NCBI RefSeq assembly: GCF_001949145.1
Contig: NW_019091363.1
Location: 3,017,311-3,081,310 of the forward strand
Reading direction: 5' to 3'
Source: Acanthaster planci
Lineage: Eukaryota; Echinodermata; Asteroidea; Valvatida; Acanthasteridae
DNA length: 64,000 nucleotides
This document shows positions 34,211 to 49,600 of this stretch, in pieces. Below the pieces are notes generated by a model, which was given only the letters and a program-made list of their open reading frames with translations, did not search any database and was not told where the DNA came from. Numbering within the stretch: the first letter of the stretch is position 1; each line of letters opens with the position of its first letter. The position numbers and the translations under genes were made by a program.

Positions 34211-37200
34211 CCATGTGGAGTGGCTTTCAATCTTATTTTAGAGTTGTCTTCACTCGTTTGGAGTGGTTTTAAAAGGGACTCTTTTTTCAGGAGATTCGGC
34301 AGCGCCCCCACTTTATCATACAACCACCTGCACATAATGGGTCATTCAATGTCAGACCGGCATATCTTTAGCCCTTATCGGTCTTTTCAATTGTTATAAA
34401 AATCGCTCTGCTTCTAGACATTGATGTACTAATAAGAAAAACTAACATTTGACGATCAACCTTTTCAAGTGGTCAAGACTGAGATCGAGAAAAAAATTGT
34501 TGCCTACAAATTCGAAAGAAAAACGTGTTACTTTTAAAGACCCCTGGACAATTTACACGGATTGGGGAAGTAAACATATGTTTTTGTTGCACTGTTTTTC
34601 TAAATGATAATTTATTCAATAGGGTCGAAGGACAGGCTAGTGTGTCAAAAGTCATGGTTACTTTTATTTTTGAAAAACATAAATTTCGAAACCATTGATT
34701 GGAGCATTTCTTTTCAGTTTGATACTAAATTTGCATTTTTAAACCCCCCGGGTATTGTGTTTACTAAAAGGGTTAGCTAAATGTGCCATTTTAAAAGTCT
34801 CTGCCAAACATGGAAGGGTGGATTGCGCATGTCTTTATCACTCAACAATACGTAGAATTCCAGCAAGTTTATTACAATTGGAAGACCTAAGGTCTAAAGG
34901 TATATTGGTCTGGTATGGACAAACTACAGCAGGAGTACTTCCGTTTTGTCCCATTCCTGTTCCCATATGTTTGAAGGGTTCAGGTGATGAGGTTTTCTTA
35001 GACACACCTTTTACGCACCTTTACACCCTTTTCAATAAATAAAGTCAATTTGACACCGTTTGAAGGATATTCTTTCGTTAACAATTTAAACTTGTCCATG
35101 CTTTTCTGAACAGTATAGGCACCGTTATCAAGAGAGCAATCAGTAAAGACAATGCTCAGTTTGTTTCTCTATTTGTGAACTTAAATTAAACTTTGCTCAT
35201 TGTAAACATTTTTGAGAAATGGTTGCTCGTTGTTGCATTGCCATGCACTCAAACAAGAATGGATCACAGTGAAATTTAGCTGAGCAATTTTTTTAAAGAA
35301 TTCCTGCAGTTTTATGCACAAATCAGAAAAGCATGGAGGCTTTCTCCTAGGAATAACACTGCAACTTTTTAATGTATATTTTCATGTAATAAAATAAAAT
35401 GGCACCAGTGCATCTTTCAAAACAACAAACAAATGTTGAAAGTATATTTTATTTACTATTAGGCTAACTGAAACAAAGAGATACATTTTCAAGGACTGTA
35501 GTCAAAACCTGAATTGTGTAGATCGAGCCTTCAAGGTGGCACACATTGAATGAATAACCGTATCCTCAACATGTATGTTTTGTCCCATTGCTTCAACGGA
35601 AATTTAGTTGATTTAGAACCACGCATGCTCAGTGTTTAACGGTTTTTTGCGCTAGCAGACGACGCGCTTCGTCATATTGTAGATAACAATGGAACAACGA
35701 TAAAAGCAATAATTTACACAAAATACATGGTTTATTTAAAAGTATTTAAAAAGTAAAAAGTATGTATATGTAAAGAGTAGGGTATGTTTCTAACTTACAT
35801 GACATTTCAGAGAAAAAAACAGACAAGTGCAGTTAAAAATTAATGTGAGTTTATTCACTCACTTACCACGAACAAAAATTCAAAAAGGTACATTTGATTG
35901 CAAAAATGTCTCCAGTGATATCTCTCCATGGCAATACATGTACTACTCTCGTGGCAGCGGTCCACTACAATTTATGTCACCTATAAGCAACAAAATACAT
36001 GCTCAATATGACGTTAACAAGAGTGGCCTGGTCACGTTGGACCAGTATGTTTGCAGTCACTAAGCATCTCTAAAGTCTCATATGCCATGACAGCCCGTCG
36101 GTCGCCGGCCCCCGCTGTACCCACAGAGGACGCGGGGATCGTACATGCATTACCAGTTATGTAATTTATATACCAAGCGTCGCCTTGGTGACGGCTTCGC
36201 GGAACACTTGCGCAGTGTGCGCCAACAAACACCCAGTCTCACTGTCGCGCCCAATGATCTCCATTATATAATGGAGTTCAGTGGTCGCGCGGCACTATTG
36301 TGCGCCACACTGCATACCCTTAGTGACGTAAGCGTCTGCCTGCATGCAGCGGAAAGCGTCATTCGATGTAAACCGTAAGAAATGGAGCAGCGCGTCATCT
36401 TCGAACTTAGAACGCTGCATCCAGCCAGCTGGAATGAACGTGGATCTTTCTGCGTTCATTCAGAACTGAATCTGCCTCCCCTGACAAAGGTATTATACAA
36501 ATACAGCATGGTTAATTGAGGGGAAGTAATGGGAATTACTGGTCCCGAGGCGTAGGTCAGTTCGACAGCCTCCCGACACGAAGCGGATTTTTAATTTTCA
36601 AACAACAAGAATCCTTACATTAAAATTCAAACTTCCACTTTGAATTGCAGTGATCAGCTTTTATAGCCCAATCACCTTATATTTAGTCTTAGAAATGTTT
36701 GTTCACCTGCTTCGCGCAAACTACCACAAAATAACAAGACCGGGCATGGACATTCTTCTACGCGCATGCACACTTTTTAAATTTCCCCGGCGAATATACG
36801 TGTCAAGCGTTGCTAAGCACCTACGGACTTACAAGCCTGACATGCAATCAATAATTCCCAAATCGCGATTAGCACTTCAAAGAAGGAAGCTCACCTTTCA
36901 ATGCGATGGTCATGTAAATTAATCATCAACTGTGGTAGTCCTCTCCATCAATCATTTTGTCCTCTACCAAGGGATTTTGAATTGCTGAAACGATCACAGT
37001 GATGCATCATAATGTTATGCACGCGTTTTTGTGTACCTGTACACGTTGTAAGAAATATATGATATTTTGCTCTCTTTATTATTTTCTGTGTCAAATTACA
37101 TTGTTGAGTATAAATCCCTGATATTAAAAGTCCATTCTATGGGGTAGGGTTATAAGATAGATATAAAATTATCTTATTTTTAAAAATGTGATAAAAATAA

Positions 37201-40200
37201 ATTGGTAGTCTCACAGTCACTAAGAATCCAAAATCCTTAAAAAATAAATTAGCCACCGTTTTAGTAGTGTCTTCTTAAAAAAATCCCCCCAAAGTGAGAC
37301 ATATCAAGCAACTTGCTTTCTCTCAAATTAACGAGTGCAATAGTGAGCGCTACATACCGAAATGTTCTGAGACAAAATATGAGCAGAGTATTTAATTAAT
37401 AATTGTCTTTTTATGAGAGGTTACTGTTTTCATTTTATTCCTTCCTAACAATATTGTAAGGTGTTCCAAAGGTGACACGTCACGTTGCCGTCACCGTCCC
37501 TGACGCCAACAAGTGGGCTCATGAGGGAGCCCCATATTGTGAGCTGTGGCTATTCTCCATCTTTTCATTACTTCATCGTATTATACCTCCAGATACATTC
37601 CACCAAATCGTTGTACATGTGTTTCTGCGCGCGAGCTCGTTAATATTTTGTGATCTCAATAAGACATGCCAAAATCAGGACGGATCATAGAAATATTTCT
37701 ATAAATCCCGAATTTTGGACCGATAGTTTCCAGTTCGGGGTGTTCACAAAAACCCCAAATTGCGGGCCTATTTTGGATAGAGGCGGGCGGCTACATTCAG
37801 AGCTGAGCACATGGTTTTACTACTATTTGGGGGGAATCTTTTGGAAAGGCGAATTAAAAAACATCTCGTGGCTAACCTCCATAAAATTGAAACAAAAGTG
37901 CTCTTCTGGCCATAATCTTGAATTTCCAGTGAAAAATCGGAGTACAACATACCCCTTCCCGAGAGTCAACAGGCGGCGCTATTTCGGTCTGATTTTGCAC
38001 TGTTTTCTATGGGCGCGTATATTGGGTGCAGTGCATCCCGCAAACAGGGCTGGGCATTGAAGACTCTTCAAGCCAAGGCTTTTCAATTTTCATTCATTGT
38101 CCACTAACTCAGCGCACAAACGAATACCATAAAACAACCCCATCCCGAAGAAAAAATGCGCCTTCAAGAGTCTGGCAAAGCGACGGCGACATGACGTGTC
38201 GTCTTTGGAACACCATAATATCGTGTCTATACGCTGGTAAACACAATACATGAAATACGTATTAAAAGCTTTGCTATCTAGGGAATGAGAGTGTTGATGG
38301 AAATGAGTCGACAAAAATGAAGCGAGTCAACACTTATTCTTGATGCAGATAGACCCCATAGTGTATTTATCCTTTTACGTAAGGGGTAAGTGAAACAAAA
38401 ATGTTCGGGGAATTTGACTGACCGCTTTTTGGTAAAACAAACACCTGCTAAGCTTTCTTATCAGATGAAACTAACTGAAACGAACTGTGAGGTTGATAGG
38501 TCACAAGGTTCGATCAAGCCTCTTCAGAGGCTTAGAAAAAAAGATCCTACTATGATCTTCTACGATAAGACCTCTTCATTTAAAAGATTTACTTCGTTAC
38601 ATTTATAATTAAATAAAGACGTCTTGAAGAAAGGCGCATAGAGCGTCCAACGCACGGGAATCTAGCCTTTCAGTGCATGGAGACCTCTGCACATTACACA
38701 CACTAGGAAGATCGGGGCAGATTCATCCGGTTCTCATTCCCAAGAGGGCTTTTATTAATATTGAACCCTTCTCTCAGTCCTACAGTGGACACCTTCTCTT
38801 GTTAAGTCCTTTTTTAGCCTTCATGCAAATGGCCCTTTTTTCCAGTCCCGGAGAGAGCCTCCCCTTGAGGATTTTCAGCCTTGCTGAAAGCTTTCGGGCT
38901 TTGGTTCATTAAGTAGACTCTTTCGTAGGCTGAACATTCAGCCGTCATTCAATTAAGAACTGAATTATTTAGAGTGTTAGGCAAAACGGCAACAGATTAA
39001 AGGTAAACTGTTACTAATATACTTATCAATCTCGTTGGAATGTAAAGAGTGACGACGAATACGTTCTTGTATACCCCATGATATCAGCAATCAGGGCTTG
39101 TTGAGGAGAAGACCAGAGCACTCTCCGTTACAGCGACCTGCTATCAGAATTGGTCACTTTTCACCAACTAACCTGCATACCATTTACTTCTTTCCGTCAT
39201 CAGTTTGTGATGATTTTTACGCTGAGAATGTGCCAGCTGATTGTGGTTGAAGAACGCATGTTTGAATGTCAAATCGGAATCATTTCGCGACCACTTTAAA
39301 CCGTTGATTAATTTAATGTGTCGGATAGAATAAATTATCAACGAGAGAATATAGCATATGTCAAACCACCATTCCCTGAGGGTTTATTACACGCGAACCA
39401 TCCATTTTCCAGCGTACACTGTGCACATGTAATAAGCATCCTAAATAGAAGTTATGCTAATGACACTCAATAATATCATAATGAGAGGCAGCTAAATGCC
39501 GCTGCTCTACAAGCAACAGGTGTTACCTAAAATAACAATAACTGCTGTTACTCCTTAGAGCTCCGAGAAGGAACATGTTCACGGGTACTACGTTAACAAC
39601 ATAAATTTGATTGTTGGTTTTGGAATGATATCTTCCTCTCAGGCAAGTCCGAAAATAATTTATTCCATTTCGTTTATTCATGCAGGGGATGAAAACTCCC
39701 AGAGAATGAAGAGAGGTGATAGCAAAATACAAAACAGGGTTTCAAAACGTCGGGGGAGGGTGGAGATTATGCTCCTCAGGCCTTTGTTTTTACGGCCGAT
39801 TTGAAACGACGCTTCACACGTTCAATGCACTTCCCAAAGGAATCAGGAGAGATGTTTTGGCGCGTTTTAATTAAATTTGTGGATTTCCAACCTTGATCTT
39901 GATGGATAACTGCATGATTGTGCGACCAGTAATACGCCAACGATTATTCATCCCTAGCAACCATCCGTTCATCCCTTTTCTCATTGAGTCGTGATTCATT
40001 TTTTGGAGATTTATATTAGTTTCAATATGACAGTCTAATTACTAGTATTCTAACAAAATTCAAAGCAGATGCATGGGCTGCATTGACAAATGGCCACTCC
40101 AGGGTCAATCTAATGGCAAACCTGTGTGCAGTAAGCACAGATCTTCCAAATTGTTCGAAAAATAAATGAATTGCATAAAGATGATTAATTCCACTATTAC

Positions 40201-40696
40201 ATGCAGAGGAAAGGATAACGGGCCACGAAGCTGAGAATGTTTGTCTTTAGCGAACGATTGCGAAACCAACACAGCTCTGCACCAAGATCTGCATCAGCAA
40301 AAACCAGATAAAGATTTACTGTAATAATAGTAAACAAAAAAAATGTAATGCTAAAGAATTAAACAAAAATTTGCAGATGAATAGCATGTAAAATCCAGCA
40401 TTTCTCTGTGTCTTCTTAGCCGCATATTGGAGGCAACGTCGTTGCTGATGTGACCTTAGACGGTGCTCTTTATTTTTGGCTTTTTGTTTTATTTCACTAT
40501 GACTACAGTGGGTGAGGCTTAAAATTACTGACATCAATCATAATCTGACGAGGACGATAGGTAGCATACGGCAGAGGAGCTCAGTGACACTTCATTTTGA
40601 ATAATTTAGCAGAGGGGGAAAGCGTTTATGAGTAATGGTCTGGTAACTAGGTAACCAAAATTCTAGTACAACGAGCGTCTTGCAGGACATGCAGAA
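34211..40696. other. Long non-coding stretch
   Basis: 6.5 kb in which I cannot support a gene. A 95-residue plus frame at 34755-35042 ends next to an AATAAA (35035-35040) but has no recognised family. GAGTG/CACTC motifs recur at 34215-34290. Other parts (35040-40690) look like unique intergenic DNA. The promoter and any 5' UTR exons of the channel gene should lie towards the right end but were not identified. Confidence 0.45.
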
Positions 40697-43600
40697 ATGA
40701 TCCTTGACAGTGAAGCGAGGCCGGGGAGCGACCGTGGAGCTGGTAACTACCGCCAAGGTATCAGCCTAACCATGATGACAGAAGCCACGGCAGGAGGCAC
40801 TAGTCCGTCGGGGACGGCATCGACTACGGAACAGCCGAGTGAGGAATGCGAGAACAGCTCACTTAAAGAACGTATAGCTACATTTGGGGACGAAACAACA
40901 TTCCACGGGGTTCGCTTTGTAACGAATCACCAGCTACATTTTCTGCGAAGGTAAATAAATGGAATTCATTTTTCGACAGATTCACTGCTTTATGTGTGTT
41001 TACATGTTCATCACCACCGCAGATGTATCTTTTTAAAAACTTTTTATGATGTAGAATTCCCCCTGTCTTATTATAATCACTATTTTGAAAAAACAAATTC
41101 AATTTTTGATATTAAGGCTTTCAATCAACGGGTAAGAGCTACTTTAAAGACATTAATCAAGAAAGAGTGAAGGACAGTATGTAAGTCGCATGTTCTTATT
41201 TTAGAAAAAGATTGTCAAGATGCAACGTATCAACTTGGGAGTTCACACGCTTTTGAGTACATTTCTTGGCGAAAATATTTCGCCGAAGTATTCAATTATA
41301 TTCCTTTTCAAATTGAAGAAGTTACACCCTTTAGAGTAATGTTTTACAGACAAGTCAGCTTAATCTAGAAATGTTATCCTGGGATAAGTGTTTGCTTTAA
41401 ATAAAAGACATCTGCCTAGATGATTTGTGTTTGTTTCAGGCTTCTGTGGTTTTGCATTGTCGGTGGTATGACGGGTTATCTTATCTACGGTGTCTCCGTC
41501 AGCTTTATCACCTTTTATCAGCGTCCTGTGACAAGCGTGGTCAAGATCAACTATGTACGACAGATCCCCTTCCCAACTGTAACTTTCTGCAACTACAACC
41601 AATGGAAGAAATCTCGCGTCCCGCCTGAATTCTACGACGCTGTGCGCTCGCTCAATCCTGCTAACAAGAAGCCAGTGGATATGACCTACTTGAAGGCACA
41701 CGATGTGACAAACCTCACAGATAAACTTATTAATGACACCCATCAGATTGAAGATATGCTGTTGGAGTGTACATTTAAAGAAGCTAACTGTTCAGCAGAA
41801 AACTTCACCCAAATCATCACAGACTTCGGAGTGTGTTATTCCTTCAACGATGATCCGAGCAACGTGCACTACGTTCATCAGTCTGGTAGTCAAAATGCAC
41901 TTTTCATGAAGATTACTGTCGAACAAGAAGAGTACATCTTTGGCGAAAATAACGCGGCAGGGATCAAGGTACAGTACATACACCACAACTGGTCTCTATC
42001 TTTTATAATTTCTCACGATGACAGAATTTGGGACTCCGTCCCTATGTATGGCTCAGAAAGGAAACAGTAAAAACCTAAGACAAAATAAAAAAACCATTCC
42101 TGATCTGAACTGTGTGTTCCACTAATAATGATGTTTCCCACAGGTTTGGATAAGATAAAATGAGTTGGGAATGGAATACGGAGACTTGCAAGTAAAACAT
42201 TAACGACACAACAAATCCCACAGTGACAAAAAGCGAAATTATCTCAACAATAGTGCTTTCAGAAATGAAAATCTCTATGTACTTCAGAGGAAACACTCAA
42301 AGGAGTACCAAATTAAGTGCTTCAATTAATGTCTTCATCAAGCAATAGCTCCATTTGCTCTGATTCCTAATGCTACAGAGCGAGCAAATCAACCTTCATC
42401 ATTTTTCCATGAGAACATTTGAGCTTGTCTTTCAAAATGTAGGCAAAATCCATTGTTTGATGAAATAAATATGAACTTTTATGCTCAGTAATCAGAATTT
42501 ATGGAGGTCATGATCCTTGAGCTCAATTATGCTGACAGGACAAATGGGCCTGCCTATGTTGCCATGTAAGTTCATAAGCATACTCAATAGGCAAAGAAGC
42601 AATTTAGACTTAAAGTTTCGAGTGCTTATCCCATTGGTATGCCTTGAAGAATTGCCGACAATATGAGTGTGTCACAACGTTTCCTGGACAAACGCAACTC
42701 TGTCATGAATTGTGACGAGTCTTTGATATGAAAATAGCAGATAGATTAATTTGAAACTCATATGCAATATTTACAAGGTAAATGAAAGAAATTCGGAGGA
42801 GAGTTTCCTTCAATTAAGGAACTCAATCAACTCGATGATTCGAATTGAATTAAACTCAGATTGGATCTACAATCAGTGACTCAGGAATTCCAAAGCAGTA
42901 GTACTTGGTTAATTGATTAACGTAACATAAAAAAGGAACCGTAAATATGTAAACTTGTGACTGGCTATAGTCTGATCAATAATTGGTAGCAAAAGTAAAG
43001 CAAATCAAAGTTCAGCCAAATAAATTAATGCTCATAATTAGCTGTCCATCGTATCCGATGACGACTTCCTTTGAACCAGTTCTCTCCATGGTACTCTCTG
43101 CTTGTTCAGTATAATGGCCAGCTACCAAGCGGGATGCCCGTGTCCTTAAGGTTTCGTTTGACGCCGTCTTTAAATCTGGGTTTAGGCCTTCCAATACCAC
43201 GATTGCCAAATCTCAGTTCGGAAAATAGGAACTCCTTTGGCAGTCGGGAGTTTCCTGCCTGATCACATGACCTGTCCACCTAAGATTCCTCTGGATGAGC
43301 ATGACATACATGCTTGCTAGATTGGCGCGCTGTAGGATGATCTTGTTCGGTTTATGGCGCGGTACACAGCACACTTGGTTTTCAATATGAGATGTTTGTT
43401 ATGCCAAAAAACTTGGGAGGCATGTGTGTGGCTAACTCAGCATCTAACTTGTTATTTGGTGTGACGGTGGAACCAAGATATTTACTTTTTGATGCTTTAA
43501 CCAGATTTTGACCATCAATATGTATATCATCGCAGTCTTCAGATAAACTGGTTGCATGGTGGCTGATACATCATCTCAGTCTTTTTGATGTTTATCCTGA

Positions 43601-46600
43601 GGCTAAATGCTGTGGCAGAATGTACAAATCAGCTTGATGATTTCTCGAGCTTCATCGTAACTGTGAGCAGTGAATGCTGTATCATCGGCGAACATTAGTT
43701 CCTGGACAAGAACTGGGGAGGTTTTCCTAATCAATATGAACCGACTGATATTGAACAAGTCGGCCCCTGAGAGGCTATGGATCCACACATACACACGGTG
43801 ATTTGAATCTCTGAATGCGTGCTTGAGCACCATAGATAAATAGATGGAGAATAATGTAGGAGCTAATACACATCCTTGCTTCACGCCATTGTTGACACTA
43901 AATTCGTCTGAGAGATCACCTTTGACACGTACAGATGCCTTCATGCCAGAGTGGAGAGCCGAAATAAGCTTGATGAATATTTCGGGGCAACCCACTCTCT
44001 CTAGAACTTTCTACAGTGCTGTTCTGTTCATCATGTCAAAAGCCTTGGCGAAATCGACAAAAATCACGTACAATGGCATATTCTGCTCAATACATTTCTC
44101 CTGGATCTGCTTGAGGGAGAATACAATTTCCACTGTCCCGCGTCCTCCACGGAATCCACACTGAGTTTCAGGGAGAAAACTTTCAGCATATTTGGTCAAC
44201 ATGTTCAGCAGGACGCGTGCAAACACTTTTCCTGGTATGGAGAGGAGTGAAATACCTCTATAGTTACCGCTCATCCGTTTACCGCCTTTCTTAGATAACG
44301 TCAGCAACTGTGCATCCTTCCAGTCCTGTGGAACAACTGTGCCATTTCATGATTCTTTGATGGTGTTGCACAGCACTTCTTTTACTTTAGGACCTCCCTT
44401 CTTGATGACTTCAGCTGGAATGCCACCCGCACCAGGAGCTTTCCCATTGCTTTGCATGTTGATAGCTTGAACAATCTCATCAGAATCTGGACATTCGGAA
44501 ATCCGGTCTAGGTTTGAAGATTGGTCAACCATCTCGATGATGTTGGGGTCTCGACATTAAATAGTGGAGATCTTTTATCTCACACAGCAATGATTCATTG
44601 TCCGCTGCCAGCAGTTGTTTGGGGATGTTGACCCGTGGGCCGCAGGCCATACTAGGGTGGAACCTTTCAGATCACTTCAGTCAGCATACTCTTGGAGTTT
44701 AGCTGCTTTGGCAGACCACCATTCGTTCTTAAGTTCACGGCAACGCTTTTGCAGTAAGTTGTTACATTGGTGATGTTTGGATTTGGTTTATCTGGTGTTC
44801 CTGTGGGGCATATGTTTGATCTTGGTTCATTTATTGTTGTTTATTAAGGCTACTAGCTCATTGTTGTTTGTGTTAAACCAATCTTCATGTTTCTTGACCA
44901 CAATGCCCAACTTTTCCTTCGATGTTTCAGAGACTGCATCTCTGAAATTCTCCCATTGCTCCAAGGCAGAGTCAGAGGTGGACAGGGTTAGCTTGCTGTT
45001 TAGCATCTTCTAAAACTCTATCCTGGTTGTGTGTGATTTAATCTCGCTTGTGTTGAACTTTCTAGTCTGTTGTTTACCTTTTTCTGTTCATCCTCCTAAT
45101 CATAAGTCTTGTAAATGATCTTATCATGATATGATCTGCGTTACAATTTGCCAGTGTCATAGAAGTCAGAGAGATCACGTTGCCTTGTGATGATGAAATC
45201 AATCAGGTGCCAATGGCCAGACCGAGGGTGCATCCAAGAGTTATTGTGGGCTGGTTTGTGCCGAAAGCAGGCGTTAGTTGTCACTAATTGATGTTCTGCA
45301 CAAAGAGATAAGAGCAGCTCTCCATTGGAGTTCGTCTTCCAAATTCCGAATTTGCCAATGACTGAGGGCCAAGTATATAGCGTGGTCACAGCCAACCCGG
45401 GCATTAAAATCACCTAGTACACGTATAATGATTTTATCAGAGTTTGCTGTTTTCCTCAGAGTGTAATTTAGCTGCTCATAGAAGCTGTTGATATTTTCCA
45501 TGCTGTTAGCAATTGTTGGCAGAAATACACGCTGTTTACCGTACAATACCGATTGTTATTTAGGGGCAACCGCAAAGTGACGATTCTGTCGCTAAGCGCT
45601 TTGGGGTCCTCGTTCAGATTTGTAACAAACTAATTTCTGATGGCCAGAGCTACACCATATTCACTGCGCTTACTGGATGGTTTTCCACTCCAGTAGATGG
45701 TATACCCTGAGTCTTTCTTGATGTTGCCAGTTTTGGGAAATCTTACTTCGCCAAAGGATGCTATGTCTATCATGTATATAATTGCGCTCCTGATCCTCTG
45801 TTCTGTTTGTGTTCTGTCTGTCTAGCATAATTCTAACGTTCCAAGATGCAAAATTAAACTTTAAAGAGTGGACCTTTTTATCCTGGGCGACGTCCTGCTA
45901 GAATGAGTTTCTATTTCTTTAAGAGTTTATGGTTCATTTGATTAGCAAGCTATGTGTTTTCAAGGCTGCATTAAGTTTTGCCATTTGTTAAAGCAGCAGC
46001 CACCGATGTGTGAAGTATGAGCTGGCAAGGGTGACCCAAGACGAGTGCAAAATACACATTAATCGCATTGACCAGGAGGCGCGGCAGAGTGTGCCATGAC
46101 AACCGCCCTCACAGGAAGTCACAGGCCGGCTTTTCTATCTGGGTTACTTCTCATAGGTGTCTGTACCATTAGCCTGGGTAAATCCATTTTCACCACCTGC
46201 TCCTAAGGCATACTATTTAACCCAAAGCTGGGGCAGTGGTTGACATGGTGCCAGCGCGTGTCCACACACTGGTGGGCCTACTCACCATGTCTCTGGGGAC
46301 CACTGCAACTCCGAGATCCCTTACAGATTCAACCAGGGGTAGCAAGATGCCCAATTACCGTGTGTTGCCGCGAGGAGACACTGTAAGAGTCTTGATGGTG
46401 GAGAGCTGGGTTGTGTACTGGCAGGGGAGACTTACGCACTCGACTCCCTTTTCGCCGAGGCAAGCTAGCGGCAGTACTCTCTAAATTCCAAAGAGTGAAA
46501 ATCTACTCTATTCGAGTGAAAATTCAATCCCTCCGATTGCAATTAAGGACCAGACGAATTGGAGTGTAATTTCTTCACTCCAGAAGACAGAAATTTTACT

Positions 46601-49600
46601 CGAGCTTCCACTGGAGGGGCCTATTTTCAGCCTTTTTCAGTCTAAATTCAGAGTGGTTTTCACTCTAAAACGTCTTGTCCTTATTTTCAATCTTTCCGAT
46701 TTAGAGAGTAGCAGAAGCTAGGAAGTGGGGTGTGCAATACCAACTACAACAACACCACCGCGCTAGGCTCGACGCATCACACAAACCATGCGGAAGACCA
46801 CCAACACCTAATGCAACAAAATACAAATCATAAACTCTATCGTATTAAGCCAAATAGTCAAGAAAGCAAAACAAAGTGCTTATGACATGCCACTTTCTTG
46901 TTAAATCAAACTAAATTAAAATCAACTCATGTTAATACAAAGTAGCGGCATCGAACCAAACACAACAACTTTCTGTCTGTGCAAGTTTCTCAAGCATGGG
47001 TGAGGGTCTCAGTACGGACTGTCCTCTCTGGCAAAGTCTGGGACTTGTGCATGATAGTGGCCAATGAGATTTCATTGAAGGAATGAAGCAAGAGGTAGGT
47101 TTCCACCAATGGGAAATGGTCATCTAAGGATAAGACTACAAATCTCTGATCCACTGGATCACAAAAGTAACCTCTCAATATACATGTAGTGTCGCTTTTA
47201 AGGCCATTTCACAAATATCAAATTGGAACATTACCAGATAGAAAAAGATGAAGAGCTCAACGTTCAGTTCCAAGCATTTACCAAGAAAGCTATACTGATG
47301 TGAAACGTACGGTGATTCGGGGAAGAGAATACTTAGGCTTCAGGCTGACATCGAGGGAAGAACGGTCAATTCGTGGAGAGTGTCGCTAAAACTATATACT
47401 ACAATACTTGTAGGCTCTCAGCCTGTCGGTTGGGTAGGTAACAACCCAACCACACTTAACAAATCGAACAATCTTGGACACCTCTCCACCAAACGCCAAT
47501 AGCAATCTAACATGCTCAACACTTCCGATCAGCTATTTACGTCCCCGAAAACAAAAACGCGCTTTCACCTGGAAACTAAAACTTCGAACGTAGGTGTGAC
47601 AAAACAAATTAACATAAGAAGAGACAGCGAATTACCATGACCATTGTGTGCGAGGGGCGTCTTCCTACCTCACGCTTAAACAAGGAAACAAACAAAACTT
47701 GTAACGTAAATAAAATGAAGCGTGATAAATCACGTCAGCTCTGGGTGGGTATCGAAAAAGAGCACAAAATAAAAGTAGATGAAATACAAAAACACGGCTA
47801 AAAGATATCTTAAGCGTAAAAAAAAGAAATAAAATCATGTGACAGAGTGGCACAAACGAAAAATCGAAAAATCAACATAAAATGGTGTAATTGCATAGTG
47901 TGTTCTATGTTCACCGTCTGTGGCATCCAGGGTGTGCTAGAAGCTGGCATGGTACACAAATACATATCGTGTACTAAATCCTTCACGCCAAATGGATTTA
48001 TGGAATTTTTCGGCTTTTAGTGACTATCGAAGGAAATGAAACAAAGTGCCGAAAATCTTCCTCCGTGCATAGGGGCGGGGATGGATGCATACAAGCATAC
48101 AAAAAGACACTTAAAATAAAATACTGTCACGAGGCAGTAGGACACTAAAACGTGACGGTACTCGTCACATAGGATATGCGCTGAGCAAGCGGCCACGACT
48201 TGTGCTCACCAGATAGCTCTCGGATCGTATGCAGTATATGCTTTAAAGATTTCGATCAGCAGAAGGCGTAGAATCCAGATTTTAGTGAACGATTTTTGTG
48301 CTGTGCTTCAATTTTCAACACAAATGTTAATTTTATTCTCATGACTCATGTTTTCCCCTCGCATAATAACAGTTGCTCGTTCATCCTCAATGTCAGCGCC
48401 CTCTTGTGAAAGAATTGGGTATTGCTGTCTCACCTGGTTTCGAAACACTTGTCAGTGTTCAATTAAAACAGGTGAGCCTATGTTTTTTGTGTTTCTATTC
48501 ATTCAGTTTGTTCTACTGTGGTCAATTTTCATCATTTCGTTTTTGTTTACGGCCTTTTTACTGAATTGGTTTAATAAGCCGCAGTTTTGGAAAATGGGAA
48601 AAATGGGCAAATGTGTCGCAACCAAGGTCACTCTGCACCTCACATAATAAATTTGATCTTTGTTGTGGTGTCATTTAAACAATTAAAGGGAGTTCGTTGG
48701 ACGATTTGGAAGATCTCTTATATTTTGTAGCATTTTAGATTTCTGTAGCATTTACGTTTTAACTTATTTTCAGTATTTCAAACCATACCGGTTATTTCTT
48801 TTCCCACCCGAAAATTAAAGGAATTTTCTAATTGTTTACTTTAAGGTGGTGAACTTGAAGTACCCCTACGAATCGAACTGTACTGACCGAGGCAATGTGA
48901 AGTATTCCGCGGAGTACACGGTGCCGCTGTGCCAGTACGAACATAAAATTGAGACCGTCAAAGCCAAATGTGGTTGTAAAGACATGAGATATCCCGGTTG
49001 GTTTGTAACCTTTTTTCCTTCTGCATCTACGAGTAGTGGTAGTTCAAAATGAAAACAAACGCAAGCCTCATTTGTTTTTAAGTCCAGACTCTTTGAGACA
49101 ATCACAAGACCCCGCAAGATCACCACAACTCAGAATTCCGGCCATTGGCTATTCAAAGTGTGAACGTTAATAAAGTACTTCTATGTCACTTGCTCACCCT
49201 GTAATATTGTGACTGGTCTTCTGTCATATAATTGTCAGATTTAAGGTGAAATCTTTGAATTGGCGCGTTTAAAGGGTCAGTCCCATTCACAAAATTTGTT
49301 TGCACTTTTCTTAAACATACATAACTGCTTTGTTTATGCTTCCAGGAAGTGAAAACGAATGTCCTCTATCAAAGTACAGCAACTGCTTACTACCAGCAGA
49401 GGGTAAACTGTTCACTTTCAACTACCCTTGTCCAATCGCAGTTTTCTGCTTTGTTGTCTTGAAGAATTTGCCTGGATCTAAACTTCGGGTGTTCGTAACC
49501 TTTGCTATAATTTAGTTCTCTCCAGTATGTGAACAAATTTGAGTGACTCGATCTGTCTTGGTTCATTTAGCTCTTCATTACATATGGTCACCATTTGAAT

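Noticed and set aside
34755-35042. 95-codon plus-strand frame followed by AATAAA
   Set aside because: Could be a processed pseudogene, but I recognise no family, see no A-tail and see no splice sites. Not listed as a gene.
46932-47178. Minus frames reading like [19 protein letters not shown]
   Set aside because: Composition looks protein-like, but two overlapping frames compete, no domain is recognised and no splice partners were found in channel intron 2.
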